Assembly: GCA_046706345.1 (NCBI GenBank)
Contig: JBJKPL010000005.1
Coordinates: 1-13,666, forward strand
Direction: 5' to 3'
From: Sulfidibacterium sp046706345
GTDB lineage: Bacteria; Bacteroidota; Bacteroidia; Bacteroidales; F082
Length of the DNA stretch: 13,666 nucleotides
In this document: positions 1 to 7,065 of the stretch, piece after piece
Layout: each line of letters begins with the position of its first letter
How positions within the stretch are numbered: position 1 is the stretch's first letter
Made by a program: the position numbers and the translations under genes
The notes under the pieces: model-generated
What the model saw: only the letters and a program-made list of their open reading frames with translations
Databases searched by the model: none
Told to the model about the DNA's origin: nothing

Positions 1-186
1 GTATAAAAGTTTTTACTAAAATTTTACTTTCAAAATCCTGACTGTTTTTTAAAGGTATTTTTCCTTCATCAAAATTGACAAAAGTCGCTGTTCCTTTCCT
101 TTGCTGTGCTTCATTATGTCTATGAACTTACTGCCCCTTCCGGCAGCCTTTCCTTCTCTTCAGTATCGTTCCCTTTATTTGGGAGT

Positions 187-218
187 GCAAAAGTAATACT
201 CTTTTTCTTTCTCGCAAG
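187..218 (-). promoter_or_regulatory. Bacteroidota-type promoter (TTG-N19-TACTTTTGC)
   Basis: Read on the minus strand, positions 195-187 are TACTTTTGC, a full match to the Bacteroidota -7 element TAnnTTTGY. Nineteen bases upstream lies CTTG (218-215), a three-of-four match to the -33 element TTTG. The spacing fits the known 19-21 bp. It points leftwards, so the gene it serves lies beyond position 1 or in the unannotated 1-186. It has the same architecture as the second site at 313-344. The motif and spacing are seen directly; function is inferred. Confidence 0.5.
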
Positions 219-312
219 CTTTTTCTGAATAATTTTTTCTTCCCGATCTGCTCTTTCCCGGCTTGCGTCACCCTCCAATTTTTAAGAACGTTTTCCCTTG
301 TTGTTTGGAGGC

Positions 313-344
313 GCAAAAATAGTCATCTTTCTATTCTTTGCAAC
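313..344 (-). promoter_or_regulatory. Bacteroidota-type promoter (TTG-N19-TATTTTTGC)
   Basis: On the minus strand, positions 321-313 read TATTTTTGC, again a full TAnnTTTGY -7 match. GTTG lies at 344-341 after the same 19-base spacer. With the site at 187-218 it forms a tandem pair 126 bp apart, both firing leftwards. Immediately downstream on the minus strand both share a GCxCTCC-like stretch, so they could be duplicated. Tandem promoters often precede stable-RNA or other strongly expressed genes, but the served gene is not visible here. Confidence 0.5.
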
Positions 345-554
345 CCTATTTGGGATTTTTTTCGGATTTTTTTATCAAGGGATAAACCCACTGTAAAACA
401 AAATCTTAACATTTTAGTAAACGGAAAGAATCCAAAAAACAGGCCCGTTCAGAAATGAGTTCCTGCAAAATGGACCTCTCAAAACATCAGGCCGGCGCCG
501 AAACTGACTTTTTTTCCTCACTGAAGTCTTCCTTCGTTCCCGACATCCGAACAC

Positions 555-590
555 AAAAAAAGCTGCCCCATCGAAATGAAGCAGCTTTTT
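555..590 (-). terminator. Intrinsic terminator of the TonB-dependent receptor gene
   Basis: On the minus strand a perfect 10-bp stem (AAAAAGCTGC at 590-581 pairing with GCAGCTTTTT at 566-557) encloses a 14-base loop. It runs into a tract of seven T (561-555). It starts 18 bases after the receptor stop codon, the usual place for a Rho-independent terminator. It marks the receptor as the last gene of its transcription unit. Confidence 0.85.
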
Positions 591-1388
591 CTAAGGAAAA
601 GAAGTCTTTTAGAACTTCACTTTTAACGAGAAGTTCATATTTCTTCCCGAGCTCCAGTATCCTTGTTTGAATACGTTGGCGGTCCCGTTGAATTTATCGT
701 TAGCCTCCACCAGGGTGACTTTGTTCATCAGGTTGTAGACATTCCAGTTGAAATAGGAATCCAAACCGGCCAGTTTAAATTTCCAGCCCAGGCGTACATT
801 CACCATTCCGTAATTGGGCAGCTTGTAAGCCTGTGCCGTATTGGCTGAACTGGTACGGTATTGAGGAGACAGATCGGCATAGAGATTTGCATAGTACAGG
901 TAATTGACACCGAAATCGACCTGCTTTGCCACTCTGAATTTACCAAACAATCCATAGGAAGTCTGCGGTTGCTGTCCTACCCTCAGGTTTTTGGTATACA
1001 AATAAGCCGTTCCCGTTTCAGCATGGGTTTGGTCGTTGTACTGGGTGGCAGCGACGTTGTTGCCGTAGATCCAGTGACCAAAGTTGGCCATCCCACCCAG
1101 GTTCATCCACTCCGTTACGGCATAGTGGGCTTCCAGCTCAATACCTGAGTTGATCTGTTTCAGATCGGACAGGTAAGCATTCTGCTGTACATTATTATTG
1201 TCATAATAACTGGCGATCATGTTGATGTGGCCCCAGACCGTATAGTATGCATTGGCTTTGAAAGTAAAATGGGGCGCCGTATAGTTGTATCCGATCACAC
1301 CGGCGGTAACAGTCTCGTTCTTCAGATTGGTGTTCAGATCATTCACATAATTCAGGTACATGTACTCAAAGAACGGAACCCTGGAATA

Positions 1389-1391
1389 TTA
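1389..1391 (-). other. In-frame TAA, codon 585 of the receptor
   Basis: The minus-strand codons read GCA GGA TAA TAT TCC, giving N-A-G-stop-Y-S-R-V-P-F-F. From memory, related receptors have a G-Y-x-S-R/K-x-P-F-F strand here, so TAT or TAC is expected. Reading continues in the same frame to the natural C-terminus at 609. The following base is T, a good termination context. Confidence 0.85.
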
Positions 1392-1511
1392 TCCTGCATT
1401 GACAAAGAGGTTACTCCTGGGAGAAATATTATAGTTACCACCCACTTTGAAATTGTATCCGGCCATAGACACTTTCGGACTGACAGCAGCCGTCTGGGCT
1501 GGATAGTAGGA

Positions 1512-1514
1512 TTA
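1512..1514 (-). other. In-frame TAA, codon 544 of the receptor
   Basis: The minus-strand codons read GTC GAC CAC TAA TCC TAC TAT, giving R-V-D-H-stop-S-Y-Y-P. The same frame continues for another 40 sensible barrel residues to the second TAA. An aromatic residue fits this position in a barrel strand of the family. The preceding codon CAC is the same as before the internal TAA in rpoA. Confidence 0.85.
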
Positions 1515-3243
1515 GTGGTCGACACGGTAAGCGCAGGTGTTGGAAGCAGATCCAGCCAGGAAAGCGTCAAAAGCGCCCTTGGTATATTCCAACTGTGCGA
1601 AGAGGCCGCCGTAAGTTACGTGACCATCGTCCCAGTAAGCAATCTTATCGCCTACGTGCGTCACACCGTATACTTTATCATAATAATAATCACCACCTAA
1701 CAGATCGCGCACTTCACGATAGTGTTCCCCCTTGTAATGACGGAAGTCAACACCGGCGGTCAAAGTCAAAGGTTCACTCAATTTTTCCGTCAGGGTTGAA
1801 AGGATACCAAACCATTGGTGGTTGTTTACGGAGTTCCGGATAATGTGGGTTGATTGTGCTTCTGCATCGGTGGTATGATCGGTATTGACATTTGCAGCAT
1901 TGGTAGCCACCATGGCATCCCAGTTATACTGACCATAGGCGTTTACAACATCATAGGTGCCCAAGGGACCCGATCCGCCACCGGTACCAAAAGAGTAGTA
2001 AACCGAAGTTGCCAGTTGCGCTTTGTCGCTCAGTTTGGAATACCAGTTCAAGGCAATTTGTGGCTTGTCATAATAGTTTACACGTTCGTTCAGCAGTTTG
2101 CCACCCAGCCAGCCCCAGTTGGGGTTGTATTTCGGACCATATTTGTCGAACTGAGCCTGGGTCAGCATGTAGACACGCTGGCCGTGTTGCTGGGGTGCAC
2201 CGAAAATGGTAAATACCAACTGGTTGTTTTTGCCCAGTTCCTGTGCCACGCTGAAGAAATAGGACCAGGCCTTCACCCAGGTAGCATCAATATAACCGGG
2301 GCCTTCGGTATGCGATCCCGAAAAGGTAATGGCGGTTCCCGTTTTCAACCGACCGGTCGACAAGGTCAGCATTTCTTTGTATTGACCGTAATCGGTCATG
2401 GACATCGAAAAAGAGCCTCCTTTTTCCATGTCTGTGGTTTTGGTAATGATATTGACTGTTCCACCCACAGAGTTGATGGCCAGCTTGGAAGCCCCCAGGC
2501 CTCTCTGGATCTGAATGGTACGGGTGACATCTGCCAGTCCGGCCCAGTCTGACCAGTACATCCAACCATTTTCCATATCATTCACGGGGATCCCGTTGAT
2601 CAGGAAGGCGATGTTTCTCTGGTCAAATCCACGGATATTGACCTGCGCATCCCCGAATCCACCACCGGATTTGGTAGCATAGACATCAGGGGTGGTGTTC
2701 ATGACTTCGGGGAATTCCTGGTTCCCCAGATTATCCTCGATGGTTTGAGAGTTCAGGGTGGAAACGGCCACTGGGGTCTTCCGTCCAACGGCGATATTCG
2801 CCAGCACATTCACTTCATGCAATCCAATGGCGCTGGAAGGCAGTTTGATGGTGCCGAGGTTAACGGTTTGATTTTTGGTCACCGTCACTTCTTTGGTGAT
2901 ATTCTGATAACCCACATAACTGATTTTCAGTTTTTGTGCACCTGCGGGTACATCGATGGAGAAACTACCATCCAGATTGGTGGTAATACCGGTGGTAGTG
3001 CCTGCCACAACAACAGTAGCCCCTACCAGGCTTTCATGGGTGGTTGCATCTTTGACAACCCCTTTAACCACGCCTTGCGCCATTGTCGTGCCGACAAAGA
3101 CCAGGCTAAGTAAAAAAAATGCGAGTAATTTTACACTTTTCATAATTAATTTAAATTGATTTATAATAAATTGCGTAAGTCAGGTTTGATTATTGTTCTA
3201 CTTCATTATTATTGATTTATGTATTGTGGTACTTATTAAACTA

Positions 3244-3335
3244 AACAGCTTTTGAATTTGCAAAAAAAGGATATTTTTTTGCAAAGCCCATTAACTAATT
3301 GTTAAACTAGACGTCGAAATTATCAACAGCTTTTG
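3244..3335. repeat. Pair of 11-bp direct repeats (aacagcttttg)
   Basis: The 11-mer aacagcttttg occurs at 3244-3254 and again at 3325-3335, 81 bp apart. The copies flank the inverted repeat at 3257-3285. In a 300-bp AT-rich stretch such a match is uncommon but not impossible by chance. The spacing is close to eight helical turns, which would suit regulator binding on one face of the DNA. Function is unproven. Confidence 0.4.
3257..3285. repeat. Perfect 12-bp inverted repeat, possible operator
   Basis: Arms tttgcaaaaaaa (3257-3268) and tttttttgcaaa (3274-3285) are exact reverse complements around a 5-base spacer (ggata). It lies about 115 bp upstream of the receptor start codon. The stem is mostly A:T and has no trailing T run beyond its own arm, so it is a poor terminator. 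A dimeric DNA-binding site is more likely, though low complexity weakens the case. Confidence 0.5.
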
Positions 3336-3442
3336 TAGGCCCAAGTCTCAGAAACAGACTTGATTTAAAAGTAATTATCATGATTGGAGTCGGAAACCAG
3401 GACCGGTTGTTAAAAAATGAAATGAATTTTCATTCGGGAAAC

Positions 3443-3477
3443 AAAAAAAAGCCATCCTTAATTTCAGGATGGCTTTT
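3443..3477 (-). terminator. Intrinsic terminator of the ribosomal protein operon
   Basis: On the minus strand a perfect 12-bp stem (AAAAGCCATCCT at 3477-3466 pairing with AGGATGGCTTTT at 3458-3447) has a 7-base loop. The stem runs into eight T (3450-3443). It begins 22 bases after the rplQ stop codon and closes the long operon. It separates it from the receptor gene on the same strand. Confidence 0.92.
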
Positions 3478-3499
3478 GCTATTCATATTTTGAAAGATC

Positions 3500-4207
3500 T
3501 TACTTGCTTTCTTCCTCGGCCTCATCCGCAGATTCGGCCTTTTCATCTTTCTTGGCTTCTGCTTTTGGAGCTTCCTTTTCGGCTTCTTCAGCAGGAGCAG
3601 CTTCTTCATTTATTTTGTCTTCCACCGGAGTTTCAGCGGCAGGTTCTGCCACCACTTCCTCCACCTGGGCTTCTGGTGCTTTCACTTCTTCAGCCACGGT
3701 TTCGGCGGTAGCTTCTGTTTTCACTTCAGCTTTTTCCTCCTTTTCAGCGGGAGCGGCAGTTACTTCTGCTTTCTTGCTAGCAGGACTTTTACCCCCACGG
3801 CGACGCCTCGATTTGGATTTGGAAGCCTCTTTTTCGGAAAGGAGGTTCTCGTTATAATCCACCAGTTCCATGAAAGCCATATCGGCATTGTCACCCTGAC
3901 GCGTCCCCAGTTTCAGGATCCGGGTATATCCGCCGGGTCTGTCACCCACTTTTTTGGATACTTCACGGAAAAGTTCGCTCACGGCTTCTTTGTTCTGGAG
4001 CAAACTGAAAACGATACGACGTGAGTGGGTAGAATCGTCCTTGGCTTTGGTGATCAAAGGTTCCACATAAGTTCTCAAAGCTTTGGCTTTGGCAACGGTA
4101 GTGGTAACTCTTTTATGTAAAATCAACGAGGAAGCCAGGTTTGCCAACATGGCCTTACGGTGGGCACTGGTTCTTCCCAGATGGTTAATGCTCTTTCTGT
4201 GTCTCAT
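3500..4207 (-). CDS. rplQ: 50S ribosomal protein L17 with long acidic tail
   Basis: L17 is a large-subunit protein near the exit tunnel. The conserved core is residues 1-124, opening MRHRKSINHLGRTSAHRKAM and including the GDRPGGYTRILKLGTRQGDNA stretch (88-108). After it come a basic linker (129-147, with RRRR) and an Ala/Glu/Lys-rich tail (148-235), strongly acidic towards its end. Many bacterial L17 proteins stop at about 120-130 residues. Bacteroidota forms are often longer, but this 88-residue tail is at the long end as far as I recall. The start is secure because the family begins at this Met. It follows rpoA after 5 bp and is the last gene before the operon terminator. The tail is low-complexity and probably disordered. 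Confidence 0.96.
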   Translation of the reverse strand: MRHRKSINHLGRTSAHRKAMLANLASSLILHKRVTTTVAKAKALRTYVEPLITKAKDDSTHSRRIVFSLLQNKEAVSELFREVSKKVGDRPGGYTRILKLGTRQGDNADMAFMELVDYNENLLSEKEASKSKSRRRRGGKSPASKKAEVTAAPAEKEEKAEVKTEATAETVAEEVKAPEAQVEEVVAEPAAETPVEDKINEEAAPAEEAEKEAPKAEAKKDEKAESADEAEEESK

Positions 4208-4212
4208 CTTTC

Positions 4213-5205
4213 TTAATCCTTATCTAATTTATATTTTGCTACATTCATACCGAATTCCAGATTCTTTGAGCTTACCAGCTGCTCGAGTTCGGCCAGCGAT
4301 TTTTTACCGAAATTCCGGAATTTCAATAGATCATTCTTACTGTAGGAAACCAGTTCTCCGAGGGTTTCAACATCGGCGGCTTTCAGACAGTTCAGCGCCC
4401 GGACGGAAAGGTCCATATCCACCAGTTTGGTTTTCAACAACTGACGGATGTGCAGGGTACCTTCATCGAATTCTTCTGTAGCTGCTTTGTCTTCGTATCC
4501 AAGAGAGATTTTTTCGTCAGAGAACAGCATAAAGTGGTGAATGAGGATCTTGGCAGCTTCTTTCAACGCGTCTTTCGGATGAATGGAACCATCGGAGTCA
4601 ATTTCCATGATCAGCTTCTCATAGTCTGTTTTCTGCTCCACCCGATAGTTTTCTATCTGATAGTTCACATTTTTGATGGGCGTATGAATGGAGTCAATGG
4701 CAATGGTTCCGATGGGTGCTTCCGGATCTTTATTTTCCTCCGCAGGCACATAACCTCTTCCTTTCTTCACCGTAATTTCCATACTCAGTTTCACGGAAGG
4801 ATCCAGATTACAGATCACTTCTTCGGTATTCAGGACCTGAAAAACAGAGAGGAACTTATTGATGTCTCCAGCTTTGAAAACTTTCTTATCACCGATAACG
4901 ATATTTACTTTTTCGGTATTTTCACCTGGAATCTGTTGTTTAAAGCGAACTTTTTTAAGGTTCAGGATGATCTCTGTAACATCCTCGATCACGCCGTCAA
5001 TGCCTGAAAATTCGTGAACCACCCCTTCGATTTTCACGTTGGTGATGGCAAAACCTTCCAATGAGGACAGCAGGATTCTACGGAGCGCGTTACCTATTGT
5101 GATACCGAAACCTGGCTCCAGAGGGCGGAATTCAAAAACGCCTCTTTAGTGAGTGTGTTGGTTCATGATAACTTTGTCGGGCTTTTGAAATGCTAATATC
5201 GCCAT
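4213..5205 (-). CDS. rpoA: RNA polymerase subunit alpha, with in-frame TAA at codon 20
   Basis: The alpha subunit dimerises to nucleate RNA polymerase assembly, and its C-terminal domain contacts promoters and activators. The frame from ATG 5205 to TAA 4213 is 331 codons. That matches the usual ~330-residue Bacteroidota protein and opens with the family start MAILAFQKPDKVIM. Codon 20 is TAA, after which the frame resumes perfectly with FEFRPLEPGFGITIGNALRR (24-43), the core of the dimer and beta-contact region. The C-terminal domain (about 250-320) has QLLKTKLVDMDLSVRALNCL and FRNFGKKSLAEL. No in-frame ATG follows the stop until codon ~142; a TTG at codon 49 would delete essential sequence. 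I read this as a real full-length gene with a sequence error, or less likely a recoded or suppressed stop. It lies 35 bp after rpsD and 5 bp before rplQ, with no Shine-Dalgarno. Confidence 0.93.
5146..5148 (-). other. In-frame TAA, codon 20 of rpoA
   Basis: The minus-strand codons read ACT CAC TAA AGA GGC GTT. The nine-residue spacing between M14 and FEFRP matches homologues exactly, so nothing is inserted or deleted. From memory, flavobacterial alpha subunits have Phe at the aligned position, so Tyr (TAY) or Phe is expected. The CAC TAA context is shared with the first internal stop of the receptor. Confidence 0.85.
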
Positions 5206-5240
5206 AGTATCAGTTTAGCTTTTTGATTACTTGTTAAATT

Positions 5241-5846
5241 TTATTTTGAGTACAACTCAACGATCAGGTTCTCCTTGATGTTTTCAGGGATCTCTTCACG
5301 GGAAGGATAATTAAGGAATTTCCCTTCCACTTTTTCACCATTCCATTCCAACCAGGAGAATGACTTGTTGTTGGAAGCCAGCGAATCGGAAATGGCTTCC
5401 AGGTTTTTCGATTTCTCACGCACGGCAATCACGTCGCCGGGAACCAACAGATAGGATGGAATGTTCACGATGCCCCCGTTCACGGTGATGTGCCGGTGTG
5501 ATACCAGCTGACGGGCTGGGGCCCGTGAAGGAGCAATACCCAAACGGAAAATGGTGTTATCCAGCCGGGATTCGATCAGCATCAACAGGTTTTCACCGGT
5601 GATCCCTTTTCTGCGGGAGGCTTTTTCAAAAATATTGCGGAATTGTTTTTCCAAAATTCCGTAAGTATATTTTGCTTTTTGTTTCTCCTGCAGCTGAATT
5701 CCGTACTCCGACTGTTTCTTTCTTTTCCTGTTTTGGCCATGCTGTCCCGGAGGCGTATTTCGCTTTTCCAGAACTTTGTCTGCACCGTAAATCGGGTCAC
5801 CGAATCGACGGGCAATTTTTGATTTGGGGCCAATATATCTTGCCAT
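5241..5846 (-). CDS. rpsD: 30S ribosomal protein S4
   Basis: S4 is a primary 16S rRNA binder that starts assembly of the small-subunit body, and it lines the mRNA entry site. The 201 residues are full length. The N-terminal domain opens MARYIGPKSKIARRFGDPI and carries PPGQHGQ (32-38). The S4 RNA-binding domain lies at about 92-152, with SRLDNTIFRLG, SRAPARQLVSHRHI and VPGDVI. It has no N-terminal zinc-binding cysteines, so it is the zinc-free form. In Escherichia coli S4 represses its own operon; I see no matching pseudoknot here. It sits 36 bp after rpsK and 35 bp before rpoA. Confidence 0.98.
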   Translation of the reverse strand: MARYIGPKSKIARRFGDPIYGADKVLEKRNTPPGQHGQNRKRKKQSEYGIQLQEKQKAKYTYGILEKQFRNIFEKASRRKGITGENLLMLIESRLDNTIFRLGIAPSRAPARQLVSHRHITVNGGIVNIPSYLLVPGDVIAVREKSKNLEAISDSLASNNKSFSWLEWNGEKVEGKFLNYPSREEIPENIKENLIVELYSK

Positions 5847-5882
5847 AATAAAATATAATTTGTCTTGTTAAACTACGCTTTA

Positions 5883-6272
5883 TTAAACTCTTCTTCTTTT
5901 GGGCGGACGGCAACCGTTGTGAGGAATCGGCGTCACATCAATGATCTCGGTCACTTCAATTCCTGAGGAATGCAGTGTCCTGATGGCCGATTCACGTCCT
6001 GCTCCGGGTCCTTTCACATATACCTTCACCTTACGTAATCCCAGGTCATAAGCCACTTTGGCACAATCCTGAGCTGACATCTGTGCGGCATACGGGGTAT
6101 TTTTCTTGGAGCCCTTAAAGCCCATCTTTCCAGAAGAAGACCAAGAAATGACCTGCCCTGAATCGTTGGTCAGTGAAATAATAATGTTGTTGAAAGTAGC
6201 CTGGATAAAAGCCTTTCCTGACGGCTCAATCTTTACTACCCGCTTTTTTGTGCTTCTGGTCTTTTTTGCCAT
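5883..6272 (-). CDS. rpsK: 30S ribosomal protein S11
   Basis: S11 is part of the small-subunit platform near the E site and contacts mRNA upstream of the start codon. All 129 residues are present. Hallmarks are FNNIIISLTND (27-37), GFKGSKKNTPYAAQ (51-64), the signature KGPGAGRESAIR (87-98) and the C-terminal IPHNGCRPPKRRRV. The start MAKKTRSTKKRVVK is the usual one for the phylum. It lies 38 bp after rpsM in the alpha-operon part of the cluster. Nothing is unusual. Confidence 0.98.
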   Translation of the reverse strand: MAKKTRSTKKRVVKIEPSGKAFIQATFNNIIISLTNDSGQVISWSSSGKMGFKGSKKNTPYAAQMSAQDCAKVAYDLGLRKVKVYVKGPGAGRESAIRTLHSSGIEVTEIIDVTPIPHNGCRPPKRRRV

Positions 6273-6310
6273 TTTCGTTATATTTCCTGAAAAATCTAAT
6301 CTGTTACTTC

Positions 6311-6688
6311 TTACTTGGTAGCCTTTTTCTTATTGGCCACCGTTTTCTTACGGCCTTTACGGGTACGTGCATTGTTCTTGGTTTTTTGACCCCGCAATGG
6401 CAGACCGATCCGGTGGCGGATGCCGCGGTATGCACCGATATCCATCAACCGTTTAATGTTCATCTGGACTTCCGAGCGCAGCACACCCTCTACCTTGAAC
6501 TGATCGCTGATCACAGTACGGACCGCATTCTGCTCGTCGTCGCTCCAATCCTTGACTTTTTTATCCCAATCAATTCCGGCTTCAGTTAAAATTTTCTGCG
6601 CACTGCTTCTGCCAATCCCGTAGATGTAGGTCAAAGCAATTTCACCTCTTTTGTTTTGGGGTATATCAACTCCAGCAATTCTTGCCAT
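6311..6688 (-). CDS. rpsM: 30S ribosomal protein S13
   Basis: S13 sits in the small-subunit head and forms intersubunit bridges to L5 and 23S rRNA. The 125 residues include the start MARIAGVDIPQNKR, the helix-hairpin-helix part with YGIGRSSAQKIL (23-34), the core GAYRGIRHRIGLPLRGQ (85-101), and a basic tail that reaches towards the P-site tRNA. It follows rpmJ after 30 bp, as in most bacteria. It shows no truncation or odd residue. Confidence 0.98.
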   Translation of the reverse strand: MARIAGVDIPQNKRGEIALTYIYGIGRSSAQKILTEAGIDWDKKVKDWSDDEQNAVRTVISDQFKVEGVLRSEVQMNIKRLMDIGAYRGIRHRIGLPLRGQKTKNNARTRKGRKKTVANKKKATK

Positions 6689-6718
6689 AATTCAAATTTT
6701 TAATAATTCAACAAGTAA

Positions 6719-6835
6719 TTAACCTTGTTTTTGTTTGTACTTCGGATTTTTTTTGTTAATGATATACAACTTCCCTTTTCGACGTACCAATTTATCTTCA
6801 GGGGTTCTCTTTTTAATGGATGCACGTATTTTCAT
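6719..6835 (-). CDS. rpmJ: 50S ribosomal protein L36
   Basis: L36 is the smallest large-subunit protein and binds 23S rRNA near the base of the L7/L12 stalk. The 38 residues open MKIRASIKKRTPEDKLVRRK and end INKKNPKYKQKQG, very close to what I recall for Bacteroides L36. The zinc-ribbon cysteines of the classical form are absent (PEDK where some homologues have PECK), so this is a zinc-free type. It begins 6 bp after infA and ends 30 bp before rpsM, its standard place. Confidence 0.96.
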   Translation of the reverse strand: MKIRASIKKRTPEDKLVRRKGKLYIINKKNPKYKQKQG

Positions 6836-6841
6836 CGCTTT

Positions 6842-7060
6842 TTATTTATATCTAAATGTTATTCTTCCTTTTGTTAAGTCATAAGGCGACATGGCCAGTT
6901 TGACTCTGTCACCGGGTAAAATTTTGATGTAATGCATCCTCATTTTACCCGAGATATGGGCCGTGATCACATGTCCGTTTTCCAGTTCAACCCGAAACAT
7001 CGCGTTTCCCAACGATTCTACAACCGTTCCGTCTTGTTCGATTGATTGTTGTTTTGCCAT
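6842..7060 (-). CDS. infA: Translation initiation factor IF-1
   Basis: IF-1 is a small OB-fold protein that covers the 30S A site during initiation together with IF-2 and IF-3. The 72 residues are full length. They include MAKQQSIEQDGTVVESLGNA at the start, FRVELENGHVITAHISGKMR (22-41), ILPGDRVKLAMSPYDLTKGR (47-66) and the end ITFRYK. It lies 5 bp after map and 6 bp before rpmJ, the conserved Bacteroidota arrangement. Confidence 0.98.
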   Translation of the reverse strand: MAKQQSIEQDGTVVESLGNAMFRVELENGHVITAHISGKMRMHYIKILPGDRVKLAMSPYDLTKGRITFRYK

Positions 7061-7065
7061 AAAGA

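Larger units (their letters stand above)
1..554. other. AT-rich flank without a convincing gene
   Basis: I see no protein, tRNA or rRNA gene here that I can support. The stretch is AT-rich with long T runs on the plus strand. A 62-codon open frame on the minus strand (316-128) is very basic, resembles no family I know, and begins inside a promoter-like element, so I treat it as chance. The recognisable content is two promoter-like sites on the minus strand, listed separately, which would drive transcription out of the left edge. The receptor terminator marks the right end of the region. Confidence 0.6.
609..3143 (-). pseudogene. TonB-dependent outer-membrane receptor, interrupted by two in-frame TAA codons
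   Basis: This is an outer-membrane beta-barrel receptor for TonB/ExbBD-powered uptake of a ligand that the sequence does not reveal. The frame spans 844 codons without any frameshift, but TAA occurs at codons 544 and 585. Visible parts in order are a signal peptide (residues 1-22, MKSVKLLAFFLLSLVFV... ending TTMA-Q), a carboxypeptidase-regulatory-like domain (about 24-105) with the GATVVV and YVGYQ signatures, a plug (about 120-235) with NIRGFDQRN and FLINGIPVND, and then the barrel, ending in the aromatic residue of SLKVKF. No susD-like partner is next to it, so I do not call it SusC. Both stops fall where the family has an aromatic residue (RVDH-x-SYYP and NAG-x-YSRVPFF). The unbroken frame around them suggests sequencing error or very recent inactivation rather than an old pseudogene. 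As written, translation would give a 543-residue product lacking the last third of the barrel. Confidence 0.85.
3144..3442. other. Intergenic region upstream of the receptor gene
   Basis: About 300 bp separate the operon terminator from the receptor start codon. The region is AT-rich and holds no gene I can support. I found no clean TAnnTTTG -7 element on the minus strand; the nearest is TAGTTTAA at about 3243-3236, 17 bases after a TTTG, which is weak. It does contain a perfect inverted repeat and a pair of 11-bp direct repeats, listed separately, which could be regulator sites for the receptor. Confidence 0.5.

Noticed and set aside
128..316. 62-codon minus-strand open frame, very basic
   Set aside because: No family resemblance, biased composition, and its start lies inside a promoter-like element. 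Treated as chance.
353..373. Two tandem copies of ggattttttt
   Set aside because: Short, T-rich and without any further copy. Most likely chance in an AT-rich flank.
1854..2552. Long plus-strand open frame (232 codons) antisense to the receptor gene
   Set aside because: It mirrors the receptor's codon pattern, has no recognisable domain, and the minus-strand reading is a clear known family.
609..3143. A programmed frameshift or split two-gene arrangement in the receptor
   Set aside because: Both parts lie in the same frame (codons counted from 3143 reach the stop at 609). Only two TAA codons interrupt it.
3504..3857. Ser/Ala-rich plus-strand open frame opposite rplQ
   Set aside because: It is the complement of the repetitive Ala/Glu/Lys codons of the L17 tail and so stays open by composition alone.
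6689..6718. An S4-binding autoregulatory pseudoknot upstream of rpsM, as in Escherichia coli
   Set aside because: The 30-bp AT-rich gap has no visible structure of that kind, and rpmJ lies directly upstream.
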